Source of the DNA: Dirofilaria immitis
Lineage: Eukaryota > Nematoda > Chromadorea > Rhabditida > Onchocercidae
NCBI GenBank assembly: GCA_024305405.1
Contig: JAKNDB010000110.1
Location: 3,100,001 to 3,164,000, forward strand
DNA length: 64,000 bases
Direction of reading: 5' to 3'
Notes under the pieces: model-generated
What the model was told of the DNA's origin: nothing
Databases searched by the model: none
The model's input: the letters and a program-made list of their open reading frames with translations, nothing else
Position numbers and translations under genes: made by a program
Shown here: positions 16,496 through 40,968 of the stretch, one piece after another
Position numbering within the stretch: position 1 is the stretch's first letter
Layout: each line of letters starts with the position of its first letter

Positions 16496-19400
16496 ATGGG
16501 TTCGCGTCCATCATTATTACAACGTTCTGCTGAAGCGGTAAAATCTGACGGATCATCAACAAAAATTGCCAAAATCAGTATTTTAATTTTAGGTAGGAAT
16601 TTCCATGTTTATAAGTAGTATTAAGGAAGATTTAAAGTTTCCATCCTTTATTCTGTCAACAATTATTAATAAAATTTGAAACGCAAGTGTTGTGTGAAAT
16701 GTATTTTAAAAAACATAATCTATGATCCTATTATATATATAAATTGTTCAATTAAATTGGTAGTCATTTTTTCTATTTAGTATAGTGGATGTTGAATATC
16801 TTTAAATCTTATTTGTAGCAAAAGCTAAGATGACATGAGATTGCTAAAATGATATGAGATTGAAACAGGTGTATGTATCCACCTGCTGTATGAAGAAAAC
16901 GAAATTCCTCATCATAATATTATCAAATTCAATTTTTCAGAGATTCTAGATGAATTGAGTGAAAAGCTCAATATATCTGGAAATCTCACTTTTCCTTGTT
17001 ACTTTCCAATGATTATCATGAATATGATTCAAAACTCTGTCTATTCTTCCACATCGCAAAAGTCAAGCAAAAAAAGTTAATGATATAGTAATTAGCTAAA
17101 ATGAAATGTTCCACTAATAAGCTTTCAGTCCTTTGAGAGAAACATAACTTTTTCATGTTTAAGAAGCAAAGATTATTTTTTGAAAAGTTTTAAGGAAAAA
17201 ATAATGAGCAAGGAAGGGTTTCTTTCTTTCAAACATATTTCTAACTGATGGAAATTTGAAATTTTTAATTGTTAAAAATATATTTCTTGTGGATAAAAGT
17301 GTATTAATCGTTTATTGAAATATTTTTGCCAAGCAAACTAAACAGACTAAATAGATAATTTTTTTTCCATAAATCATGGCTTTCTCAAAATGACATCTAT
17401 AGCAATTAAGCCGCATTATCAGGAAATTTGACGACTTTCTTCATCAAACATCTACTTGGCCTTTGGCTATCGGTTTTTTTTTTGAGATTTGAAATCAGTT
17501 AGGATTAGAGATTACTTTTAATCTAAGATAAAAAAATTAAAAGATTTGATCTAATAAAAAATTAAAATTTTAACCCAAGATAATGCAAACTCCTTACATG
17601 CTATCTTATAATGAATACTGGAAAGTGATCGGGCTGGAATAAAATCCAGCCATTTTAGCACTAATATTTTTATTCTATCCAACGATTGTTTTTATGATTT
17701 TATCAGTTTCAATATTATTATAATACTTTGATACTCGCCTCCTATATCATTTCCTTTCCTCTCTTCTCTTTCTCTGTTTTCAATATTTCCTACAATTCCT
17801 TTTTCATTATTTTAAAATGACAGTTTTATATCTCTTAACTTTTAACTTCCTTCTTTCTTTCATCTTCATTCGCTGTAGTATCTTTGTAATTTTCATATTT
17901 AAATATATTTTATTTATATCACTGATCCATCCATACTTTGAAATATTGCAATGAAAAGAACATTACGATAACTTTACTGTTCTCATTGCTATTTCCTTTA
18001 AATAATTTCATCTTTGTGAAACAAACATTAATAATATAAGATTGCAAAGGAATAATATATAAAATATACGATACAAAGATGTGATTAGTGCAAATGAAAC
18101 ATAAATCTATAAAAAAAAAAAAAAAAAAAGGAAACGAAAATAATAATAATCAATGTGTACTTTTTTTCATTAAGATTTATGATGCATCAAAGAAATAAGC
18201 GATGCAAGCAAATTATAAAGTATGAATTAAAACCGATCATTTGAAAAATCATCCATTACAGATTTTTTCTTTTCTTTTTTTTTCCTTCTTAACTACAAAA
18301 AAAAAAATGGTAGAAGGTGATAAGATGACAGATATTATTTAAAAAAATAAAATTAATAGAAGAGAAATATATGGAAAATAAAAAATTAACACCTGGAATT
18401 TTGAAGAATTGTTATGCTATTGCAATAAGATTTATTTCATTGTGAAATTTTTCTATTCAAAATTGCGCTGAATTCTTGAAAGATAATTATTTACAATTGT
18501 AAATCTTTCATTCGAATACTTTCATTAATTTTATATTTTTCCTTCTTTCTCCTTTCTCTTTTCTCTTTTCATTGTGCTATTTTCATCAATTTTTTTTTTT
18601 AAAAAAATAATTTTTCAGGCACACCAGCAGTAGGAAAAACAACGCTTTTCCGACAATTCAGGTTGGATAACACTAAAACTTTGAAACAATTAATCGTAAT
18701 TAAAACATCTATTAGAAGCATTATATTGAAAGTAATTAAACTTTATTTAAATTAATTTTGAAGTGTTGTTAAAAAAGTATTTCAAATAAAATTTCTGTTG
18801 GGAAACAACGTTAAGATAAACCCTTTTCAAGTCTGCTCATCAAAAATAAGTCATATCATATATGTGGGAAGAATAAATGAAAATTCGAGAAGTATAGCAT
18901 CTCATTCTCAAAGAATTCCAAACAGATGCAAGAATGATGCCTAGCACTTTAATAAGTTTGATTATTCCTAACCTGAATGAACCAATATGATAAGTTAGCA
19001 TTGCAATATTTTTTGCAAAATGTTTGATTTCAAATTTTGTTAATTATTTAGCAATTGCTAATCTCACCTATGTTAACACTAATCAATAATAAGAAAAAAA
19101 AATGAGACAAACAACTAAAAGCATTTAGCAAGTAAAATATTATCTATAAATATTAAATAAGTGATGAATAATTAAATAGTAAGGTGATAATAGTTGTGTT
19201 GAATAATGGTTTCTTTCATAAACATTATATTTCCAATGTATCCATCCAGAAATTGTTATTTTTGAGGTTCTGCGGGAAATGTAAACCGTTGGAAAGACGT
19301 TTCTATTGCAACGTTTTATTGCAAAATGTAGTTCAGATATTCAGTGATATTTTCCAAGCTTGCAAAGAATTAAATTTGGACATTTCTAAACAGAAGGTTT

Positions 19401-21248
19401 TTTTGTAACATTTTGATATCAATTTAGTAGCAAAATTTATAGAAATTAATGAATCTTGTTTTCTACTTTGTTCTAAATTCCTGAAAATAATGATTAAGAC
19501 TTCTTCAATTTGTTTAACCATCTCTTATTTATTTTAATAAACTCATGAACGTTTTCAGGAAAATTTTAATATCATCTTAGCAAACAAGAATTTTGAGAAG
19601 CTGAACAGCAGTTGCTTGAAAGCTATTAAAGATATTCCAGAGGATCGTACAATACAAAAATTGATTGGAACTTATCATAAATTGTCGTTTATCGAAAATA
19701 TTCAATAGTGGGTTTTAAAAGTGATTAATATTGCATAAATTATAATTTTTGATAGGAGAAACATGAAAGCATAATTTGAAAAGCAAAATTTCATGTATTT
19801 GACTGTCTGTGAAATAATCTTTCAGATGCTGTAGATTCCAATATTCATGAAATTTTATGTGAGTTCATTGCTTTGAGATCATTAGCTAGCACAGTGCAAT
19901 TTTCTAACTCTTTGCATATGAAGATAATTTGAATTTTGAAGTTTTTCGATAATATCGAAAGGATCACGGCTAGCGATTATGTCCCCACTGAGATAGATAT
20001 CCTGAATTCATATGCACCAACAATTGGGATCGACCAAATACAATACCATACGTCATTTGCATCAATCAAGTAGATACTTCTAATTTTGAGAGTCAAATAA
20101 TTTAAAGTAATTTAAAGCAGCCTCTTTTCGCATTAGACTCGAAAACCCGAAAATAGACCCCGACACAATGTTGACCTAAATAGATTCCCATTATTTTAGT
20201 AATGACTATAAATGTTTGCTGGAATGGCTATAAAGAAAGAAAATTCCCCGACCTGCTGGAATATACAACTCTATTTCTCCAAATACTAAGTGAGATTCAG
20301 CACTTTATTATAATATTCTCGATCGGAAGATAGCTATGATGTAGGAGAAATTAACATTATTAGGATATTTCTGATCTTCATATTTGACATAGCAATGCAG
20401 AATTTCGACTAAAAATTTTATAGCATTGTGGATATTGGTGGCAGTGCATATTTTCGACGAAAGTGGGACAAATTCTACAGTATCATAAACGTTCTTATTT
20501 ATATTGTTGATTTAACTGCATTTTGCAAGCATCGGAAAAAGAGCCTATCAGTAATATTTTAATTTAGTTTATTCTTTCAGGTAGGAAAAAATGATTCCAT
20601 AAAATCTAATTTGTGTTATAAATTTGTTTTCTAATTAAAAATATTATAAATTAATGTTTGTAAAATGTAAAAGAAATTGAAATTTCAGAGTGAGGAGGAT
20701 GAATGTGTTACTATATTTACACAACTTTGTAATAATTTTACATTGAAGAAGTCTCATTTCATCGTACTATTCAATAAGGTATACAGAAATGCTCAAATAT
20801 TTTTGTTTTTTCCTCATTCTCAAACAGAAAAAGACTTTAGCAACAATTTCAAAAAATACATTTTCATTTTTCACAAAACAAATAATTAATCCCACACCAT
20901 ACTATTTTCATTCTATCCTAGTATTCCATGAATTAATTTCATTCTTTATCAAATATCAAGTCCTTTCAAAAAAAAAAAAAAAAAAGAAAAAAGTGAATTC
21001 AGAAAGACGTATTCGATGCTCAAAAACGACCGCAAATTAATGGACCTCCACCAGGTGGTGCTGATGCAACACTTGCTACAGACTCTACATCATCGTTAAG
21101 TTTAATTAAAGCCAAATTCTTAAATCAACTACCAAGGAAAATTTATCAGCATACCGTATCACTGCTTCATCGAGATACCTTCGAAGCATCTGTTATGGAC
21201 AGCATTAGTAAAATTGCTGCAAAAAATCGAGCTGTTGCACCAATGTGA
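16496..21248 (+). CDS. Highly divergent G-protein alpha subunit lacking catalytic residues
   Basis: G-alpha fold inferred from motif order and exon structure. Exons: 16496..16592, 18619..18661, 19267..19396, 19559..19707, 19942..20069, 20424..20550, 20689..20778, 21003..21248; about 336 aa. MGSRPS fits N-myristoylation. The P-loop GTPAVGKTT keeps GxxxxGK[ST] and sits on a 43-nt exon, as in canonical Gi-type genes. Switch I reads DILNSYAPTIGI: the catalytic Arg of the usual RTRVKTTGI is Tyr. Switch II reads DIGGSAYFRRKW: the catalytic Gln of DVGGQ is Ser. NKKD is kept across an intron. The TCAT guanine-ring motif is replaced by TVSL and a Pro/Gly-rich insert (GPPPGGADA) lies before the last helix. 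T5 at 19942-19946 needs one more T; adding it makes exon 5 the standard 129 nt. It could be a GTP-locked or pseudo-GTPase G-alpha. No stop codons otherwise, so constraint seems likely. Tail-to-tail with the JNK gene. Confidence 0.8.
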
Positions 21249-23355
21249 AGCAATTGTTATCATATTTTTATTTATTCGAAATATAAAGAATCATTTTTTA
21301 TTTTTAATACTTGCTTTTATTATATTTTAGTAGTTTTAATGTAAGCAAGCATTCGCAATAGAATTTAGTAATTAATTAAAAGAAATTATATTACCTTTAA
21401 CGATATTTTTAGACGCTAGAAAATGCTCATGATCGCTATGATAAATGAAAGCAAAATTAATCAATGATAAACTTTTGCCCAATTTCATAAGAGAATATTT
21501 TAACAAATAGGTAGCAGTATACTTCAAACATGATGATACTTCCGGATGATATTTGTCTACTTATTATCGTATGACAAAATCGTTCATGCATTATTTGTAT
21601 TGTTCGATTGATTGTCCTTTTTTTTGTCCTCCTTTTTTTGTAAAAAAAAAAAAACACATTCTCACAATGTATTACTCTATCACAGATCTCTCGAATATTT
21701 TCGATTTAAAACTTACGCCATTGGTTCTAAATATAATTTATACCGTAAATGCATAATTATAATGGCTGCTATTATAAGCATCATTCAAGCGGAAAATCGT
21801 CGGATTTCAGAGTTTTATGATGAAACTAACAGTCCACCATTTTCATAATTAAGAAACTCGCAATCAAATAAATATAAGAGTGCTAAGTGCTTCCAAATAT
21901 CCTTCGATTTTCCTCTTTCTAAAGGTCATTTATGTAGATTTATCAAAAACATACAAACAATTGTCAATATTCTTACCAGATTACTTTGATATGTGACTTT
22001 AAAGAAGACTTTAAACTTTCTCAACCACAACAACCAACCAAATAAAACTACTGTACCTAAAGGGAAGAATCACATTTTATAAACTAGGAAACAATCAAAT
22101 TGCTAGCATGAAGAAGTTAAAAGTGAAAATCAAAAATATGTGAAAGAATAGCGAAGGAAACTCCCGAAAAAGCGGCACGACTGTAAATTTTTCCCATACT
22201 TTTTAATTTTTACTAATTTTTAATTGATATATCATGTCTAGAAAAGAAGTAACCGATCCATATTTCACCCAAAGGTAATCAACAATAATATGCAAAGAAT
22301 AAATACAACGAGCTTCTTTCATCTCACTTGCATTTCACATTACCACTTTATGATTTTAGATATCTTGATTGACTTATTCGGTCGAAGGAATTTCTTATAT
22401 CCTTAGTTCTGCACCACAACCCTGAAAAGGTCGGCTGAGATATACATGCACTAATGAGCGATCATATTGCCTGAACATATATCCAGATTGTGAGACGGAA
22501 AATCAGTAACGTAAACTATTTCTACATAATGAAAAAGTGCGGGAATATTGTATTCTTGATATGTTTGCAAACTCCAATCGACACGAAAAATTTCAATTTA
22601 AGATTCCTAAAACTTAACTATACAGGGCAAAAACATCAATCAGAAATATTTTGTGTACTTTGATAGAAACGTTTTATTAAAAACATTTCGACGGAGTAAC
22701 TCATAAAAAGCTACAATGGAAAGAAAGATTTAGCAATTTAACATAATAAATACAAAGTAAACAAGGGTCTTCATACTCCGTTCGATTACAAGATCATAGT
22801 GAAAAGCAATATTGGATCCGGCAAGCTTTACTATTAGTACCGCAAACATTTCATAGTTTCTGTTGGACATTACACTTAGTATATGGATAAATCCCAATTT
22901 TTTTGGAGCGATTTTAGAGAAAAAACTTGATCATTCTCAAAATCTAAAGCTATTTTCGTTGCTTGTGTTCCAACTTGAATATATTTGCATGATAAACATT
23001 TATCGCACTATCAACATTTAAATATTTCAACAAACTGTTATCTCAGTTATCCAAGAATAAAATTCTAGTCAATAATATGCAAATATTTTTACTGGAACCG
23101 AATTCCAATGACTATAATTTATTTCTCCACAAATTCAGATAAGGTCCCATAAAATTGAGACAGATTTTACAATACATGTTTTAAGCAAAAATGCTTGTCA
23201 CACTTATTTCTAACATTCATGAATTTTATAAGGCATCCTTACAAAAATCGGAATGAATCATTATAAAGCTACCTAACAACTATAGCATCAATCCCCTAAT
23301 TAAGGTAAGGAGTGATAACGTGACTAGAATAAAAACAGATAAGGAACTATAGATG
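21249..23355. other. Convergent intergenic region
   Basis: 3' flanks of the divergent G-alpha (+) and JNK (-). No supported coding exon; the ORFs at 21457-21848 are AT-rich and built around homopolymers. Confidence 0.5.
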
Positions 23356-34956
<11,601 letters not shown>

Positions 34957-35672
34957 TCGTGGATAATTACATTGCAGCAGTGATGTAAACTGTTGAGAAG
35001 AATCAGAAATTAGATTTGACGTGATGTTTTCGCATATGAAACGATGCTTACTATTCTTTTTATGACCATTTAATGTATAACTTATGAGCAAAATAATACT
35101 CCTGAAAACTTTCAGATTCTTTTCTAATAACATGGAAAAGACGCAAATGAAGCAATTTTGATTCAGTATAACATACATGCACATTGTTATCGTTTCCACT
35201 CTCTTCTAACGAATATTCTTAGCGAATTCGTTTGTCCCACGATTGTCATTACTACGATAACAAAACAATGATCGGTGAAATTGCATCAAATAGTATTAAT
35301 ATTCTAATAGACAGTATCCATTTTTTGTAAGTGATAATTCGTAGGGAAGAAATCATTCATTATTTTGGTATAGTAGCAGGTAAAATTTGCCTCTTTGTTA
35401 TCAAAATTATCATAAATGAAGTGGAAAAAGCAGCATGAAAGCTAGCTAATGAAAAATGTGAAAGTAATAGAAGAATGGCACCAGAAACGCATAAAACAAA
35501 TGGAGTGGAAAAATATTTAGATTCATTATTTTTTTAATTTAGTACTAACTTACAGTATATTTTCTACTACCTTCCTTTAAATGACTTCGTGGAAGTCATT
35601 CAGTTTTATGAACACTTTAATAAAACATTTTTTTTTAATAGTAATATATTGGTATCATAGATTTTATCTACG

Positions 35673-35755
35673 TTAGCTCTCGACATTCCCTTTTTAGCTC
35701 TCGACATTCTTTTTTAGCTCTCAACATTCTCTTTTCTCTTTTTAGCTCTTGACTA
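35673..35755 (-). repeat. Four imperfect tandem copies of a ~20-nt unit upstream of JNK
   Basis: On the plus strand TTTTTAGCT CTCGACATTCT recurs with units starting near 35673, 35691, 35711 and 35737; the last is shorter and diverged. It lies 0.7 kb upstream of the JNK first coding exon. Confidence 0.8.
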
Positions 35756-38346
35756 AATCATTAGCGAAAATGAAATTGACACCATCGCTCTAATATGAAA
35801 AAAGTAAAAAGAATGACTTAGTAAGCTAACGATTCGCAATTTAAAGATTTCATTCTGCAGTTGTTGTGAGACAATCGTGAGACACTCACTAAAAAGCCTA
35901 GTTGAGTGATTTTACCGCATTCATTGTCGTAAAATGTCTTTCTCTTCGCATTGTTCATGCGACTTAGAGCTGACAGTTTTTTTTCATTTTTTTACTTGGC
36001 TTAGATAATGGACACTCCATCATTTGAAATGTTAAGCCAGAGCTAGAAAGAAAGCTGTCAAATATAAAATAGATTCGTCGTTATTAATGATATAATAGAA
36101 CAAAGAATAAAAGAAGCTTCGACATTTCCAAGTTATTCCTTTCCTAAAAAGAAAAGAGAAAGAACAAAGATGAGTTAGTAAATAAGGGCGAGAATTAAAG
36201 GAAGCAAGCAAATTTGGCTCAATTCAATGGAGCCTAGCTTCTTATCTTTTTGTGCATCATCAGAAGAGTTGCACTGTCCTATAAACGCATCATGTTCTTC
36301 CTTCTTCTTTGCTCCATCTAATTATCATCATCTCTCACATCTTTCAGCAATAATTCATAAGCATTTTCTTGGAAATATTTTCATTTCTATTAACTTTTCC
36401 CAATACCCGAACAATTTTCAATCTCAAGAAGAAATCAATAAATCAATATTCGTCTCTAAAGAAATGCTTATAATGGTTAATTAGAGAGAGGAGAGATTCT
36501 AATCAAGTAGGGATAAAACGAGAAAAAATCTACGAAGAATTCCAACTAGAAGTAATGAAATATAAAAGTATTAACAAGAATTGATTTTTTTCGAAAACTA
36601 TAACAGGCGGGATTTTGCCGGAACAAAAAAGTGAAAAAAAAATGTATTCTGTTAATCTACTAATTATGAACTTAGCTAAAATGATTAAATTTACGTAGAA
36701 ATGCATTGGAATTCAGAAGATGCAACAATTCAAAAATGTGTTATCTTTCAGATTTCAGAAAGATATATGATTCACAATGTTTTTGCATAATTGTTGAGTT
36801 CAAAAAAGAAGTATATAAACAATGAAATCATTTATCAAAACACACCAAAAAAATTCAGAGATGTCTATCGCTGTGAGAAATAAGAATAACCATCAGAATG
36901 ATGTTTTGTCGAGAAATCATTCAGTAAAAGTTGTGTACATCTATTTTAGGACTATAATATCATTGGAAGTAAGGAGAAAAAATCTCTCAGACTTTTCGTA
37001 AATTCAAACAACAATAAAAAACAATTACTATATAGTCTAACAACATTACGAGAAATACATATATATATATATATAGCATGATAAAATTGAAAATGGGATA
37101 GACATTTTTAGAACATTTTCTTGTTCGTAGAAGCTTGAAAAAATATATCGATCGAATCTTGTATAGACACCCCTTGTCTCTAGCTTCTATTTTTGCAAGA
37201 TTTGGAAAATCTTTATCAGTAAACGTTTTTCAAATTATTGGTAGTAGTGACAATAAGTTTCTAAACTAAGAGAAAATATTGAAGCAACTATCAGCTATAA
37301 ATCTCGTGAAAGTTAAATAAAATGAGCAGCATCTGATGCAAAATCGTTAAGCGAATTATCCTTTGATAAATCCTTTAATAACCCTTGTCTAAAGAGTGAG
37401 TCGCCTGGAGACAAATTGTGGCTTGCGTATCTTGAAAAAGCTGCATAAATTGGTATTATCCTACTCCGGTCGAATTATTTTTCCTCTGCATTTCAAGAAT
37501 ACTGCTCTTTATTCCTTGAGTGTTTCTTTAAAATTGCAGTAAAAGCATTGATTGTTAAGAATTATTTCGAATGAAACTTAAAGCTCTGTTCCAAACTTAA
37601 CCATTTTATACTTTATTTGATATTTATAATAAAAGATATTCCATTTTAATCAGTTGATTAAAAGATAAATATCAAAATATTGAATTAAAATAATAATATT
37701 GCCAGGATAACTGCCAATTACTTCAAATTTGATATCGTAGTAATGTTATATAATATTTATAGCAAAACTTCGATAAGAAATTCGAGAAAAAAAACGTCTA
37801 AATCATTCTTTTTATGAAGTATTGTTTACAAAATGAATATGCATTGTTTGTTGTAAAGTTTTAATATTCAATAATGAGTTAAAGAGTACAAAAAAAAAAA
37901 AAATCAATTTAATAAAAAAATAAGATATCCAATTTTATCATCTTACTCCTTGGGTTGGATTATTTAAGCTAAAAGTTTCACCTTTCAATGATTAATTCGT
38001 GCGCAATCATCAAATTTTATCACTATTTAATCAATTGTTGATCCAAAGAAAAAAAAAATAGCAAAATAATATTACAGAAGTTATAGATAATGATTCTTAA
38101 TAAATGATACATATACATTAATTCTGAATTAGGTTAGTAAGCAAAACATGGAAAATAGTTATAGTTATAAGATGCATAAAATTATTAAAGTAAAAAAAAA
38201 AAAATACCGCAAAGTTGAATTCAATTTAGCAAGTAGATACGATGATTTTCAATCTTATGGAATAAAAACAAGGATTCTAGCAATTAAGAAAATAAAAATA
38301 AATTAATAGAAAAATGAAATAAACAATGAAATTCTGTTAAATCATT

Positions 38347-38398
38347 TTTAAATTGATAAGCATGATATAGATTTTTAAATTGATAAGCGTGATATAAA
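38347..38398. repeat. Direct duplication of TTAAATTGATAAGCRTGATA
   Basis: Two near-identical copies with one A/G difference, spaced about 30 nt apart. Confidence 0.7.
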
Positions 38399-38511
38399 TG
38401 ATATGAATGTGAAATCAGTCAAACTTATCATATTTGTGTAATTTTAAAGATATTTTTGATTACATAAATGTATTCGTAATATAAACATGAATAATAAAAT
38501 AAGCATAAATC

Positions 38512-38571
38512 CATACATACATACATACATACATACATTACATACATACATACATGCATACATACATACAT
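38512..38571. repeat. (CATA)n microsatellite
   Basis: About 15 ATAC/CATA units with three interruptions, seen directly. Confidence 0.9.
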
Positions 38572-40968
38572 GTATGAGCTGTTGCTGAGCAGGAGGATAT
38601 CTCAACGCATGTAAGCATTATTAAGTGAGAAAGTAAGGAATGAATAAGGCACTAAAAAATCTGTTGATGACAAGAAACAGTGTAACAGACTGGGCCAATA
38701 TAATAAAGCCAGAGAAAAGATGCGGATTGAAGTGGGAAAATATTGACAAAATGAGGCCTGAAAGCAAGTAGCATATCAAGTTCAATTTCAAACGGTCATT
38801 TGCTGGGCAGTATTGTCCCATAACGAGCCAACCGATGACTCTTTCTATATATATATCTATGCCTATATATAATACCAGCAACTTCGTCTTTGGCTGTTTC
38901 GCATCATAATGCATTTCATAGGCCTTAAGGGAATTGATAAGGTGGAGCGAAATATATTTAACTAAAGCCATCTATACATATATATATTCAATCAGTTTTG
39001 AATTGCTATTAATGTACCAATAAAATATTTTCTTTTCTCAAACCTTTTTCAATCATTTCAAGAAATTTTGGATGAGACAATTTTAAAAAATTATGCAAAT
39101 GAAAAAAGAAAAATGATCATTGCAATGAGAGAAGCAAAACATATCGATTAACATAAATAATCATTCATTGCATATTTAGTTTATGTAAATGCAAAATTAT
39201 TATAACATTTAAATTGGATACATAAACGATATGAAGGCTATGAAGGCATAATATCTGAAGAAATAAGTAAAGAATTTAGAATAGCTCATCAGAAATGGAT
39301 GAATTGAAAAATTTCGAATTCGAATCAGTGAAATAACCGGAAGACAAAGACTGATCATATTCTCTTCTCGATCATATTCTGAAATTGAAACTTAACAATC
39401 TATATTTTTATTTGATAATCTCCGGAATGTTACATTTGCATGAAATTAGAGCAAGAATTCTAATATTTGATATCTTGGATATATAATATAAAATACTACT
39501 ATCGTCGGATTTTTCGATTAAAACAATGAATTCAGTCAAACCAATAAATTGGATACAATATGTTTTGTAGCATAACATCTGCATTCAACTTATTCAAAAT
39601 GAACTATGGTGACAACTTTTAAAGTGAATAATCACTACACTATCATTGGTTATTGTTTGACCAAATGTTTTATTTTTGATTCTTATCATCTAATAGAAGC
39701 GTCTTTTCGAAGCATTTATCGAATTTTAATGATGATAAATAAACTAAAAATGACTAAATAGCCGCATATAGATGCGTTAAAACAGCGATAATGCTGATAT
39801 AGGTGAACGTTGTAGATATGCCTCATTGGCACAACCAAATTTAAGTGAATTCAATAAGTTATGAAGACTTATTATTGATATTTTAAACTGTACTTTGATT
39901 TAAACTGTACTTTAGTATTTTAACATGTAATTACAAGATGTTTGGCTAATTTGCAACTTCATTTTCATAATAGCAACTTTTATCAACAAGTTCATTTTTG
40001 TAGTAAGTGTAGGGAATATGCGACTCATCAGATGATAATTTTTAGGTATAAGAAGGTGATAACATTAAAAAGTAAGCACTATTTGAGCCATTTTCCTATA
40101 AATGTTTTTAATAACAAAAATATAAGAAGCATAAGCGTACAAATGAACGGTTATGTCATTTTATTTTGACAATGGCAAAGAAAAAAAAACATAATAAATA
40201 GGAACTAAAACATTATGGAACAATCAGTGATGAGATCGCATATTTATCAGATAGGAAAAAACGACGGAAGAAAAAGGAAAATAAGTGGAAGTAATAATAA
40301 ATAGTAGAAAGCATTTATAATAGAATAAATTACTTTCCTTCATCATTGCAACATCAAAAAATGCTTATCAATTGGTAAATGTATAGTTTACTGATATCAC
40401 TACAACCAGTCGCTTTGTACTTCGATTGTTTATAATCAGAAGTTCTGCCAAGTGAATAACTTCGAATTAACAGCATCATCTTCTCATCTTTCCAGATTTC
40501 CGAATTCAAGCTTTATATCGTGCAGTTCCGCTGAGTTCAACAATATTGATTAAAAAAATTTCATAAACTACTAATTTTGATTAAATAATTACGGCAACAA
40601 ATAACATAATAGAATCCAAAAAAACTTGATCTCAGCTATATTACCGAATGAAATTTATAAAAATCTTTTAAAATAATTAGGAGAGAGTATTATACATATT
40701 TATTTCTGGCATGTAATGTTACCTGTATCATCCAGTAACTAAAAGATCGTACTATACAGTCACTAAACCATATCAACATTGGTTGATAATTGTAGACGAC
40801 ATACGGAATAAAGTTTTGTTATCCCTCGAAAATGATGCATGAAATAAACAATTGGACTAGCGAAAAATCTACCTCCCTGTTTCAGCATTCCAATGAAGCA
40901 CGAAGCGACAACATGATAATGGACCAAAATGGAAGTTCTCAATGCAGAAATAACTGGAAGAAGATCTC

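Larger units (their letters stand above)
34990..40968. other. Gene-poor region between JNK 5' end and G-alpha 3' end
   Basis: Six kilobases without a supported exon chain. Holds the presumed JNK promoter with a tandem repeat, a CATA microsatellite and a small direct duplication. ORFs at 36227-36484 and 38621-38971 lack family resemblance. Confidence 0.4.

Noticed and set aside
38512..38571. Regularly repeated sequence considered as a CRISPR-like array
   Set aside because: It is a simple CATA microsatellite in a eukaryotic genome, without spacers.
38621..38971. 116-codon minus-strand ORF
   Set aside because: No family resemblance and low-complexity hydrophobic composition; kept as unassigned sequence.
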